Below are positions 44,710 to 53,272 of a stretch of 64,000 bases of DNA, one piece after another. The stretch is from Alcanivoracaceae bacterium (lineage in GTDB: Bacteria > Pseudomonadota > Gammaproteobacteria > Pseudomonadales > Alcanivoracaceae). The stretch is from contig JAGLCJ010000003.1 of NCBI GenBank assembly GCA_023146255.1, positions 186,001 to 250,000 on the forward strand. Reading direction: 5' to 3'. The notes below the pieces were generated by a model, which was not told where the DNA came from, ran no database searches, and was given only the letters and a program-made list of their open reading frames with translations. Both the position numbers and the translations under genes were made by a program. Positions within the stretch are counted from its first letter, which is position 1. Every line of letters begins with the position of its first letter.

Positions 44710-45986
44710 TTACCACCCTTGCGTTTGGCCTGATACATGGCCTCGTCAGCACGGCGCATCAGCACTTCCGGCAGGCTGGCACCATCTGGCAGGGCAATGC
44801 CGATGCTGGCGCCCAGTGTTAGCGAGATGCTGCCGAATGGCAGTGGTTCGTTGCTCACTTCGATCAGTTTTTTGGCGACAACTTCCGCCGCTTCGGCCGG
44901 GTTGTCGGCGCTAACAACGATGCAAAACTCATCACCACCGACTCGGGCAATCAGGTCAGCCTGGCGCATGGCGTGCTGAAAGCGGTCGGCAATTTCCCTC
45001 AGCACCACATCGCCGGCGTGATGGCCGTGACTATCGTTTACTTCCTTGAAGTGGTCCAGATCAAGATAGAGTAGTGCCATCTTCTGTGAGCCGTAGGCCA
45101 GTCGGCGCGGCAGCAAACGTTCCAGTCCACGGCGATTGATCAGTCCGGTCAGCGGATCGCGCTCACTTTCCCTGCGCAACTCACTTTCCCGTTGCTGGCG
45201 TTCACTGACATCCTGAAAGGCGATGCTGACACCGGCAATAAAACCCTTGTCGTCTTTCAGCGGCGTGGCAATGATTTCGGCGGGAAAATTCATATGCTGG
45301 CGGTTGGCCGTGACGACGCCGGTCCAGCGCTCGCCATTCAGACAGCTTTTCAGCAAGTCTTCGATTGAGCGGCTCGAAGCAGGCCCGGAGACATGATTGC
45401 CGAAAGCGTTGCCGATAATGGGCGCGGTCTGACCCAGCAGGGCATGGGCGGCGGGATTGGCAAAAATGACGTTGCCGCGGCGGTCCAGGCTGAGGATGCC
45501 TTCGCCAATGGATTTCAGCAGCAGTTCGTTGTGGTGCTTGAGGCGTTCCACTTCCTGTAGCGAACGGGTCAGGGCAGTGTTGGCTTCGGACAGCTCGCGG
45601 CCACGGCGATCCAGCTCGAGGAATACACGCACCTTGCCTTGCAGCATTTCCGGATTGATCGGTTTGGTAAGGAAGTCCACCGCGCCGCTGGCATAGCCTT
45701 TCATCACGTGCTCAAGGTCGCGGTTGATGGCAGTGACAAAGATGATCGGAACCGCACGGGTGCGGCTACCCTGTTGCATCAGATTGGCGACTTCATAGCC
45801 ATCCATGCCAGGCATCTGCACATCCAGCAGTACTACGGCTATGTCATGGTTCTCCAGCAGCTTCAGGGCTTCTTCGCCGGAGGCGGCTTGCAGCAGCTGG
45901 ATATCAAAATCATCAAGCAGCGCTTCCAGCGCAATACGGTTGGCAGGCTGGTCATCCACCACCAGCACAGCAGGCTTGCTAGACAT
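44688..45986 (-). CDS. Response regulator with PAS and GGDEF domains (diguanylate cyclase)
   Basis: Predicted to make cyclic di-GMP under control of a phosphorylated receiver. The 432-aa product has a receiver domain (1-120, phospho-acceptor D55, lysine in FLTKPINPE), a coiled-coil linker (about 126-158), a PAS domain (about 160-265) and a GGDEF domain with intact GGDEF (350-354). RQAD (341-344), five residues upstream, is a complete product-inhibition I-site. No paired kinase lies directly beside it. Transcribed toward guaA and divergent from DoxX. Confidence 0.94.
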   Translation of the reverse strand: MSSKPAVLVVDDQPANRIALEALLDDFDIQLLQAASGEEALKLLENHDIAVVLLDVQMPGMDGYEVANLMQQGSRTRAVPIIFVTAINRDLEHVMKGYASGAVDFLTKPINPEMLQGKVRVFLELDRRGRELSEANTALTRSLQEVERLKHHNELLLKSIGEGILSLDRRGNVIFANPAAHALLGQTAPIIGNAFGNHVSGPASSRSIEDLLKSCLNGERWTGVVTANRQHMNFPAEIIATPLKDDKGFIAGVSIAFQDVSERQQRESELRRESERDPLTGLINRRGLERLLPRRLAYGSQKMALLYLDLDHFKEVNDSHGHHAGDVVLREIADRFQHAMRQADLIARVGGDEFCIVVSADNPAEAAEVVAKKLIEVSNEPLPFGSISLTLGASIGIALPDGASLPEVLMRRADEAMYQAKRKGGNCYQVAD

Positions 45987-46144
45987 GCGCTCTTGTTCTC
46001 CCGGGCAACCCGGCTCTTTGGCCGGATCTGATTCTTTTGGTCAGTGTTGAACACTGGCTTGTCACTTTGTCCTGATTATCCGCAAAATGCCAGCTTCAGG
46101 CACAGTGTCTGACGAACCCACTGGTCAGCGGAGAGAGACCGTCC

Positions 46145-46528
46145 ATGAATAATCCTGATATTGGTAAACTGATCCTGCGTCTGGCGCTGGGTTTGATGAT
46201 GCTGCTGCACGGTATCGACAAGCTTATGCACGGTGTCAGCGGTATTGCCGGCATGCTGACCAGTCATGGCTTGCCGGGCTGGCTGGCGTTTGGCGTGTTT
46301 ATCGGGGAGATTGTCGCGCCACTGATGGTGCTGATCGGTTTTCAGACCCGGATTGGTGCCGGTCTGATGGTGGTGAATATGCTGTTTGCCATTTTGCTTG
46401 CCCATGCCGGGCAGATATTCACGCTGACCAGCCATGGCGGTTGGGGCATCGAGCTGCAGGCGTTCTACCTGTTTACCGCAGCGGCGCTGGTGTTTCTGGG
46501 AGGCGGGAAATACGTGGTCAAGAATTGA
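46145..46528 (+). CDS. DoxX family membrane protein
   Basis: A 127-aa protein with four hydrophobic segments and the DoxX pattern: LILRLALGLMMLLHGIDKLMHG, FIGEIVAPLMVLIGFQTRIGA and NMLFAILLAHAG. The function is unknown; some relatives are linked to quinone or thiosulfate chemistry, which nothing here supports. Monocistronic; GGAGAG ribosome site. Confidence 0.88.
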   Translation: MNNPDIGKLILRLALGLMMLLHGIDKLMHGVSGIAGMLTSHGLPGWLAFGVFIGEIVAPLMVLIGFQTRIGAGLMVVNMLFAILLAHAGQIFTLTSHGGWGIELQAFYLFTAAALVFLGGGKYVVKN

Positions 46529-46533
46529 TCAGA

Positions 46534-46553
46534 AAGGGCCCCGAGGGGCCCTT
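46534..46553 (-). terminator. Terminator-like hairpin between DoxX and TM2 genes
   Basis: AAGGGCCCC (46534-46542) pairs with GGGGCCCTT (46545-46553). On the minus strand a TTTCT tract follows, so it can terminate the TM2 gene; as a hairpin it also separates the convergent pair. Confidence 0.6.
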
Positions 46554-46563
46554 CGAGTCAGCT

Positions 46564-46959
46564 TCAGAATGCCCGGTTACGATCATCCACCTGCCCGTTC
46601 AGGGTCCAGTAGTCGTAAAGCACGCCGAGTAGAAACAGCCCGCCGGTACATAACCAGATAAGGCCAGTAATCCACTTGCCCAGATAGAAGCGGTGGACGC
46701 CAAAAATGCCCAGAAAGGTCAGTAGAATCCAGCTGACGTTGTAGCTGGCCGGGCCGCTGATGTAGCGCCGGTCGGCCTGATCGTCCATGCCCGGGATCAG
46801 GAACAGATCGATAATCCAGCCGATGAAGAACAGGCCAAGAGTGAAAAACCAGATGGTGCCGGTAATCTGCTTGCCGTAGTAAAAGCGGTGCGCACCCATA
46901 AAGCCGAAGATCCACAGGCAGTAGCCGATTACCTTGCTATGCGTGTCAGGCTGATTCAT
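46564..46959 (-). CDS. Duplicated TM2-domain membrane protein
   Basis: A 131-aa membrane protein consisting of two copies of the TM2 unit, each with two hydrophobic helices around a turn: GAHRFYYGKQITG with GWIIDLFLIPGM in the first, and GVHRFYLGKWITG with GVLYDYWTLNGQV in the second. The paired copies give four spans. Function unknown. Start at 46959; the upstream open frame overlaps purT and lacks family similarity. 10 bp after purT on the same strand. Confidence 0.85.
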   Translation of the reverse strand: MNQPDTHSKVIGYCLWIFGFMGAHRFYYGKQITGTIWFFTLGLFFIGWIIDLFLIPGMDDQADRRYISGPASYNVSWILLTFLGIFGVHRFYLGKWITGLIWLCTGGLFLLGVLYDYWTLNGQVDDRNRAF

Positions 46960-46969
46960 GTCTTTGTCC

Positions 46970-48151
46970 TCACAGGGTAACGGTGATGTGGCGGATGACG
47001 CGCAGCGCCTTGTCGATCGCTGCGTCGGTGTTTTCGTCCCGTGCCAGTGCCACGCCAAGCCGGCGCTCGCCATGGACTTCCGGCTTGCCGAACAGGCGCA
47101 AGTCCGTGTCTGGCTCTGCCAGCGCGGCGTGCAGATTGCCATAGCGCATGTCGGCGGAATCTCCTGCCACCAGCAGCACGGCTGAGGCCGACGGGCCCTG
47201 CTGACGAATCAGCGGGATCGGCAGGCCAAGAATGGCACGAGCATGCAGGGCAAACTCGGAAAGGTTCTGCGAGATCAGTGTCACCAGACCGGTATCGTGG
47301 GGGCGCGGTGAAACTTCGCTGAAATACACGGCATCGCCTTTGACGAACAGTTCGACGCCAAAGATACCGTATCCACCGAGCGATTCCGTGACCGCGCCGG
47401 CGATGCGTTGCGCTTCTTCCAGCGCTACTTGGCTCATCGGCTGCGGTTGCCAGGATTCGCGATAATCACCTTTTTCCTGACGATGGCCGATCGGCGCGCA
47501 AAAGCTGGTGCCGTCGCGGTGTCGCACCGTCAGCAGGGTGATTTCATAATCGAAATCGACAAAGCCCTCGACGATGACCTTGCCCTTGCCGGTACGGCCG
47601 CCGGACTGGGCGTACTCCCAGGCGGCATCCACCTGCTCGCTGGTTTTCACCGTGCTCTGGCCCTTGCCGGAGGATGACATGATCGGCTTCACCACGCAGG
47701 GAAGGCCAACGGCATCAATCGCCGCCAGATATTCTGCCTTGGTTTCAGCGAAACGATACGGCGAGGTCGACAGGCCCAGTTCTTCTGCGGCGAGGCGACG
47801 AATGCCTTCCCGGTTCATGGTCAGCTGGGCTGCGCGGGCGGTGGGAATGACATGCCAGCCTTCTGCTTCCAGCTTGACCAGCTCATCGGTGGCAATGGCT
47901 TCGATTTCCGGAACAATCAGGTGTGGCTTTTCCTGTTCAACGAGATAGCGAATGGCACTGCCATCGAGCATGTTGATAACGTGGCTGCGGTGCGCCACCT
48001 GCATGGCGGGAGCTTTAGCGTAACGGTCCACCGCAATCACTTCACAGCCGAGCCGCATCAGCTCAATGACCACTTCCTTGCCAAGTTCGCCGCTGCCGAG
48101 AAACATCACCCGGGTGGCGTGCGCAGCGAGCGGGGTACCAATGGTTGTCAT
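46970..48151 (-). CDS. purT: Formate-dependent phosphoribosylglycinamide formyltransferase
   Basis: ATP-grasp enzyme that makes formyl-GAR from GAR, formate and ATP in purine synthesis. The 393-aa product has VMFLGSGELGKEV, ATP-binding VKPIMSSSGKGQS, GKVIVEGFVDFDYEITLLTVR, FGVELFVKGD and EVSPRPHDTG. Start chosen at 48151. It lies 22 bp after the CHASE2 kinase gene. Confidence 0.97.
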   Translation of the reverse strand: MTTIGTPLAAHATRVMFLGSGELGKEVVIELMRLGCEVIAVDRYAKAPAMQVAHRSHVINMLDGSAIRYLVEQEKPHLIVPEIEAIATDELVKLEAEGWHVIPTARAAQLTMNREGIRRLAAEELGLSTSPYRFAETKAEYLAAIDAVGLPCVVKPIMSSSGKGQSTVKTSEQVDAAWEYAQSGGRTGKGKVIVEGFVDFDYEITLLTVRHRDGTSFCAPIGHRQEKGDYRESWQPQPMSQVALEEAQRIAGAVTESLGGYGIFGVELFVKGDAVYFSEVSPRPHDTGLVTLISQNLSEFALHARAILGLPIPLIRQQGPSASAVLLVAGDSADMRYGNLHAALAEPDTDLRLFGKPEVHGERRLGVALARDENTDAAIDKALRVIRHITVTL

Positions 48152-48173
48152 TACATACTTCCGTTCAGTCTGT

Positions 48174-50750
48174 TCAGTTGTTGCCCTGCTTGGCAGCGGC
48201 ATCGGCAATTTTTTTCAGCACTACCTTGATGTCGGCAGCCATCAGGCCAGCGCGTTGATAGCGCTTCTCCGGGTCTTTTTCCAGTGCCCGGCTCAGTACG
48301 ATCGACACCCAGGGTGCGGTGCGTTTGATGCCCGGGCGAGTCTGGAGAATATCCGGATGCGGCTCGGTGGCGATCTGGTACATGATCTGGGTGGCATTCT
48401 CGGCTTGAAATGGCAGTTCGCCGGTGAGCATCTGATACAGCACCACGCCGAGCGAGAAAATATCCGAGCGGCCATCGACCCGCTTGCCGGTGACCTGTTC
48501 CGGTGACATGTAGCTGGGCGTACCGACCACCATGCCGGTTTTGGTGCGACTGGAGTTGTTAACCCGGGCAATACCGAAGTCAGTGATTTTGACCTGCCCG
48601 GCCTCCGGATCAAACATCAGGTTGGCCGGTTTGATGTCGCGATGGACAATGCTGTTGACGTGAGCATAGTCAAGCGCATCGGCACAGCGACCGATAATGT
48701 TAAGGATCTTGTTGACCGGCATCAGCGTGTCGGGCTTGGTATAGCGCAGCAGGTCATGGCCATGCAGGAACTCCATGGCGATATAGGCAAGATCATGTTC
48801 TTCGCCGGCATCGTACACGGTAACGATGTTCGGGTGATTCAGCTTGCCGGCCGCTTCGGCTTCGCGGAAGAAGCGCTCTTTAACCTCAGTCAGCTCCTCT
48901 TCGCCAAACTCTTGCGACAGGGCCAACGTCTTGATCGCTACTACGCGGTTAATTTTCGGATCACGGCCCTGATAAACGATACCCATGGCGCCACGACCCA
49001 GTTCTTTCTCGACCTGATAGCGACCCAGCATTGGCTTCTCAAAACTGCTGTCGCCGCTGCCGGCCAGCAGGGTATCGGTCGGTGAGCCGCCACCACCGGA
49101 ACGCATGCCGAAGATAATGGTGTCCTGGGCATCGTTGGCGCGCTTGGTGCGTTGGGCAATATCACGGAAATTCGGGTCATGCTTGGCCATGTACTGGTAC
49201 ACGGCACTGGCCTTGTTGAACTGGCGCTTGCGCTCGAAGTCCATGGCCAGGTTGTAGAGCAGGTCGAGCACTTCCTCGCCCATCGGCACGCGGCGGAATT
49301 TTTCAAACGCCATGTCCAGCTGGCCCTGCTGTTGGAACGCCAGGCCAAGCATGCGATTGGATTCCGCTGATTCCTTTTCCGATTTTTCCTTGCCCTGCTC
49401 AGTCGTCAGGAAGTGCTTGGTGGTCAAGGCCAGATGGCCGGCAAACAGCAGTGCCGCCGGCAGCGTCAGCGGTATCCACCAGCCCTGAATGCCAAGCATG
49501 ACGATTTCTGTGCCGAGCAGGGCAACCAGCAAAACTGCAGAAATAGCAGCGCCAAGACCGGCACCGAGCCGGGGCAGGGCAAACATCAGATACAGCACCA
49601 CCATCAGCATCATGCCCCAGCGCAGCGGGTTGGCCCAAGATGGCATGACAAAGAAATCTTCGTTGAGAATGCTGGCGACGTTGTGAGCCAGAATCTGGAC
49701 CGGCTCCTGAGCACGCCGCAACGGTGTCTTCAGGGTTGACCCCAGTCCGTAAGCGGTGGCGCCGATCAGCACGATCTTGTCTTTGTATTTATCTGCCGGG
49801 ATGCGGCCACTGTAAACGTCGTAAAACGAGTCGGTGGAGATGGCCGACTGGCTGTCCGCTTTACTGTAGAAAAAAGTATTCATGCGCAGGTCGTCACCGG
49901 TGCGAATGGTGAGATTGCCGAGACGGACGCCATCGCTGGTGGTGCGAATATCATCATTGCCCAGATTCAGGCTGCGGGCAGCGAGCTGCAGTGACAGGGA
50001 CGGATACAGTTCACCGTAGTAATTGATCAGCAGCGGTTCGGTACGTACCCCGCCGTCGCTATCGAGATTGATGACCAGATGGCCGACCGCAGAGGAGGCA
50101 AGCGCGAATTCGGACAGTGGCGGAGTCAGTGAAACCGCACTCATCGGCATACCGGGAATTTCTGCGCCTTCTGCAGAGACCTGTTGATCACTGATGTAGG
50201 CAGGAACCGGGCTGTCAGGGCGACCAATGGGTACGCCCTGAATCATTTGCATGCCCATCACGACATTGCCGGCACTGCGAATGCTGGCGGCCAGCCGGCT
50301 GTCGGTGTCGAGATCACGGCTGGCTTTTTCCAGCCGTTCGCCCAGGGTTACCAGATCCTCGGCGTGAACACTGTCCGGCTCACTTTGCGACAGGCTGCTG
50401 TTCTCCCAGAACAGGCGCAGATCGCGAATTTCCTGCAGGCCAGGGTCGGTTTGTGGTTCCGACAGGAAAATGCCCAGACCGATGACTTTTGCGCCGCCGC
50501 CCTGCAGCTTTTCGATCATGCCGCCGACAATATCGCGTGGCCAGGGCCAGCGGCCGAGGTTGTCGATACTCTGGTCATCAATGGCGAGCACAGCGATGCG
50601 ATCACCGGGGTCGCGGTCCGCGCTGCGTACACCGAGGTCGTAGGTGGCAAGTTCAAGACTGCCCAGTGGCCCGCTCTGGCTCAGTGCAATCATCAGTACG
50701 GTGATGATGACCACGGCAAACCAGTCACTGGTCCAGAATTTCCTTTTCAT
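48174..50750 (-). CDS. CHASE2-domain Ser/Thr protein kinase
   Basis: An 858-aa transmembrane protein. N-terminal signal-anchor (about 10-25), a CHASE2 extracytoplasmic sensor domain (about 30-365), a cluster of three spans (about 380-445), a helical region with TPR-like repeats (465-535), and a C-terminal protein kinase (about 577-850). Kinase motifs are GRGAMGIVYQG, K607 in VAIK, HRDIKPAN with D705, and DFG at 724-726, all intact, so it should be active. Ligand and substrates cannot be read. Transcribed upstream of purT. Confidence 0.92.
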   Translation of the reverse strand: MKRKFWTSDWFAVVIITVLMIALSQSGPLGSLELATYDLGVRSADRDPGDRIAVLAIDDQSIDNLGRWPWPRDIVGGMIEKLQGGGAKVIGLGIFLSEPQTDPGLQEIRDLRLFWENSSLSQSEPDSVHAEDLVTLGERLEKASRDLDTDSRLAASIRSAGNVVMGMQMIQGVPIGRPDSPVPAYISDQQVSAEGAEIPGMPMSAVSLTPPLSEFALASSAVGHLVINLDSDGGVRTEPLLINYYGELYPSLSLQLAARSLNLGNDDIRTTSDGVRLGNLTIRTGDDLRMNTFFYSKADSQSAISTDSFYDVYSGRIPADKYKDKIVLIGATAYGLGSTLKTPLRRAQEPVQILAHNVASILNEDFFVMPSWANPLRWGMMLMVVLYLMFALPRLGAGLGAAISAVLLVALLGTEIVMLGIQGWWIPLTLPAALLFAGHLALTTKHFLTTEQGKEKSEKESAESNRMLGLAFQQQGQLDMAFEKFRRVPMGEEVLDLLYNLAMDFERKRQFNKASAVYQYMAKHDPNFRDIAQRTKRANDAQDTIIFGMRSGGGGSPTDTLLAGSGDSSFEKPMLGRYQVEKELGRGAMGIVYQGRDPKINRVVAIKTLALSQEFGEEELTEVKERFFREAEAAGKLNHPNIVTVYDAGEEHDLAYIAMEFLHGHDLLRYTKPDTLMPVNKILNIIGRCADALDYAHVNSIVHRDIKPANLMFDPEAGQVKITDFGIARVNNSSRTKTGMVVGTPSYMSPEQVTGKRVDGRSDIFSLGVVLYQMLTGELPFQAENATQIMYQIATEPHPDILQTRPGIKRTAPWVSIVLSRALEKDPEKRYQRAGLMAADIKVVLKKIADAAAKQGNN

Positions 50751-50806
50751 GCAGAGCCCCGATCAGAAACGGTCGCCGCCCGGACAGGTGGCGAAAACAA
50801 GTCGCA

Positions 50807-50815
50807 TTTATAGCA
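50807..50815 (-). promoter_or_regulatory. Extended -10 promoter of the CHASE2 kinase
   Basis: The minus strand reads TGCTATAAA, 57 nt before the kinase ATG, with no -35 match; the element is of the same kind as the suhB and trmJ ones. Confidence 0.45.
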
Positions 50816-50879
50816 CAGAGAGGCGTCCGGTGGGTGGCTCGGCTACCATATCGGCCTGACTGAAACGGAGCGATTCCCG

Positions 50880-51338
50880 GTGGACCATGATCAACAGCAC
50901 GAAGTCTGGATGAGAGAAGCGCTGGCACTGGCGCAATCGGCGGCCGAGCAGGGCGAGGTGCCGGTCGGTGCGGTACTGGTGCTGAATGGCGAGATTGTCG
51001 GTCGCGGCTGGAACCACCCGATCAGCGGCCACGATCCGACTGCTCATGCCGAGATCATGGCGCTGCGCGATGCCGCCAACCGGCTTGGTAATTACCGGCT
51101 TGGCGGTAGCGCCCTGTATGTGACCATCGAGCCCTGCACCATGTGCTTCGGCGCACTGATGCACGCCCGGGTGGCGACACTGGTATACGGCGCTCGTGAG
51201 CCACGGGCCGGGGTCTGCGGCAGCCAGCTGAATCTGCCCGAGCAGACCTTCTACAACCATTCGCTGGAGGTTCTCGGCGGCGTGCTGGCGGACCAGTCCG
51301 CCGCGCTGCTGAAGGGTTTTTTTGCCGGGCGCCGCTGA
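50880..51338 (+). CDS. tadA: tRNA-specific adenosine deaminase
   Basis: Converts adenosine-34 to inosine in tRNA-Arg. The 152-aa product has the zinc/catalytic motif TAHAEIMAL and the second zinc motif EPCTMCFGALMHA, with the HE proton shuttle in HAE. The GTG at 50880 has GGAG 9 nt upstream and matches the family length. Stop is followed by a hairpin and the convergent mltF. Confidence 0.96.
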   Translation: MDHDQQHEVWMREALALAQSAAEQGEVPVGAVLVLNGEIVGRGWNHPISGHDPTAHAEIMALRDAANRLGNYRLGGSALYVTIEPCTMCFGALMHARVATLVYGAREPRAGVCGSQLNLPEQTFYNHSLEVLGGVLADQSAALLKGFFAGRR

Positions 51339-51347
51339 GTGGCGCCC
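51327..51347. terminator. Hairpin over the tadA stop codon
   Basis: GGGCGCC (51327-51333) pairs with GGCGCCC (51341-51347), loop of 7 nt including the tadA TGA. No T-run follows on either strand. Confidence 0.35.
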
Positions 51348-51350
51348 TGA

Positions 51351-52775
51351 TTAACCGGCCGGGGTGGTGCTGAGCATGGCGATCATGCCCGGACCGTGGC
51401 GATTCGACTCGCTGGCCCAGACCAGCAGGTCGTAGTACTGGCGGATATGGCGCACATAGATCACTGACTGCATGCCGCCGCGGGCATAGCCGTGGCGGGT
51501 GTCACCGTAGTAATCAGCGTGACGCAACAGCGGCAGGCGCTTTTGCACATCCGACCAGGCATCCGGGTTGCCGCCCTGCTTCTGGGTCAGCACCCGGGCG
51601 TCTTCAAGATGGCCAAAGCCGACATTGTAGGCGGCCACTGCCATCCACATCCGGTCCGGTTCCGGAATGCGGGCTGGAATGCGGCTGTGAATCTTGCGCA
51701 GGTAGGCGGCACCGGCACGGATGCTCTGCATCGGGTCAGTGCGGTCGGAGACCCCCATCTCGCCGGCGGTTTTCAGAGTCAGCATCATCAGGCCGCGAAC
51801 GCCGGTGGGCGAGACCGCATTGGCATCCCACAGTGACTCCTGATAACCCATGGCGGCGAGCAAGCGCCAGTCAAAGCCATATTCCTCGCCGGCCTGACGG
51901 AAGGCATCGGCATACATCGGCAGCCGGCCGTCCAGATGGCGCAGGAATGAGCGCGACGAGTACAGGTTCATCTGCGCGCCGGTGGTAAAGAAGCGTTGCT
52001 CCAGCCGGGCCACGGTGCCGTCGGCCTTGCGCTGGGTCAGGAAGCGCTGTGCCGCCTGATAGAGGCTGTTGTCGCTGCCGTTGCGCATGGCCCAGCCGAG
52101 CTGGCGATCCGCCAGGGTGAAGCCACCAGACAACTCGGGGAACAGGGTGCGATGCAGGCGCCAGGAGTTTTCATCGACGATGGCCAGATCGAAGTAGCCT
52201 TCGTCGACCAGATTCAGCAGCTTCTCGGTGCTGACGTCGTGGACCGCCTGAAAGGTCAGTTCCTGGCCATGACGGATCAGCTCGCGCAGGGATTCTTCCT
52301 GACCACTGCCGGCCAGTACTGCGATACGGCGGCCGGTGAGGTCGGCGAGGCTGGTCGGGGCGACTTCGCCGGAGCGCCAGACCAGCTGGTCGGCATTGTC
52401 CAGATAGCCGCCGGTGAAGCGCAGACGCTCCATTCGTTCCGGGGTAATGGCCAGCGCAGCGGCGGCGATATCGGCCTCGCCACGACGGACCATATCAATC
52501 AGGATCGGCAGGCTGTCGGCGCTGACCATGCGCAGGGATACGCCCAGCTCATCAGCGAAGGCGCGGGCAAGGGAGTATTCGAAGCCGGTATCACCGTGCT
52601 GGTCCTGATACCAGGTGGTCGGAGAAGGGCGGGAAACCACTACCAGCTCGCCGCGGGCGACGATACGGTCGAGGTCGGACGGCACATCACGCATGGCCAT
52701 CAGGCCTGCAACGACGCCGATAATTGCTGCCGGCCATACAAGGTGCCGGCTTTGCTTTAACAGTGCGCTCATCAT
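51351..52775 (-). CDS. mltF: Membrane-bound lytic transglycosylase F
   Basis: Periplasmic murein lyase fused to a binding module. The 474-aa product has an N-terminal membrane anchor (about 12-28), a substrate-binding domain (about 36-270, GELVVVSRPSPTTWY, TPERMERLRF) and a C-terminal SLT domain with catalytic E313 in GYQESLWDANAVSPTG and GLMMLT, then AAYNVGFGHLEDAR. The open start offers two ATG codons. A structured leader lies upstream. Confidence 0.95.
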   Translation of the reverse strand: MMSALLKQSRHLVWPAAIIGVVAGLMAMRDVPSDLDRIVARGELVVVSRPSPTTWYQDQHGDTGFEYSLARAFADELGVSLRMVSADSLPILIDMVRRGEADIAAAALAITPERMERLRFTGGYLDNADQLVWRSGEVAPTSLADLTGRRIAVLAGSGQEESLRELIRHGQELTFQAVHDVSTEKLLNLVDEGYFDLAIVDENSWRLHRTLFPELSGGFTLADRQLGWAMRNGSDNSLYQAAQRFLTQRKADGTVARLEQRFFTTGAQMNLYSSRSFLRHLDGRLPMYADAFRQAGEEYGFDWRLLAAMGYQESLWDANAVSPTGVRGLMMLTLKTAGEMGVSDRTDPMQSIRAGAAYLRKIHSRIPARIPEPDRMWMAVAAYNVGFGHLEDARVLTQKQGGNPDAWSDVQKRLPLLRHADYYGDTRHGYARGGMQSVIYVRHIRQYYDLLVWASESNRHGPGMIAMLSTTPAG

Positions 52776-52830
52776 CCGGTTCTATCCTCTGCTGGTGGTG
52801 CCAGTCAGGCCGGTACTGCCGCTTCCGACC

Positions 52831-52885
52831 GTGATCCTTCCTGGATCACTGGTGCTGCAGGGGTTCTTTCTGTGACCCCTGTCAC
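52831..52885 (-). repeat. Small hairpins in the mltF leader
   Basis: GTGATCC/GGATCAC (52831-52837 with 52843-52849, loop TTCCT) and CAGGGGT/ACCCCTG (52858-52864 with 52875-52881), with a competing GTGAC/GTCAC pair (52872-52885). They would lie in the roughly 115-nt mltF leader. They match no riboswitch class I know. Confidence 0.35.
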
Positions 52886-52898
52886 GATGTTGGGGTGA

Positions 52899-52907
52899 AC
52901 TCTAGCA
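52899..52907 (-). promoter_or_regulatory. Extended -10 promoter of mltF
   Basis: The minus strand reads TGCTAGAGT, about 125 nt before the mltF start. No -35 hexamer is found at the right distance. Confidence 0.4.
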
Positions 52908-53003
52908 GCGGGGCGTGAAAATGGCACGCTGCTATTGTTGGACAATCTGCCCGTTTATCAGGGGGTTAAGTATTTTCAGCCGTTTGCCGGGGGCAGGGCG
53001 TCG

Positions 53004-53220
53004 GAGGAGGGTAGGATGGCAAAGCTGATGCTGCTCAGAAGTGCCTGAGATTTGGTGCGGTGCGCCAGCGGGTTGGCCTTTCCGGGACCCGCCGTGAATA
53101 CGTCCCTGTAGGCTTGTGTTCGGCATCCATGCCTCACACAGTCCCGGAAAGGCCAACCCGCTGGCGCACGGTCGGGCATCGGCAGGGATTCGCATCAGCT
53201 TTACCCTCCTACCCGACGGC
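53004..53220. repeat. Nested inverted-repeat element between mltF and purL
   Basis: A perfect 29-bp inverted repeat lies at 53060-53088 and 53141-53169, starting GTGCGCCAGCGGG on the left, around a 52-bp centre that holds GGCAT/ATGCC. Outside it, the left flank holds GGAGGGTA and AAAGCTGATGC (within 53006-53031) and the right flank holds their complements (53191-53209), giving an imperfect outer pairing. The whole is a large fold-back without coding content, placed just before purL. It looks like a repeated intergenic element. The rest of the 497-bp gap holds the mltF leader and no gene. Confidence 0.75.
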
Positions 53221-53272
53221 TAAATCCCTTATCATTGCGCCTCCTCGCAATTCCCCAGCCAGAAGGCCCAGC

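Noticed and set aside
53230..53235. TATCAT as a purL -10 box
   Set aside because: Spacing offers no -35 and the upstream sequence belongs to the inverted repeat; too weak to list as a promoter.
53060..53272. N-terminal extension of PurL by 71 residues
   Set aside because: The extension consists of the inverted-repeat element; PurL similarity and the 1295-aa length of E. coli PurL start at 53273.
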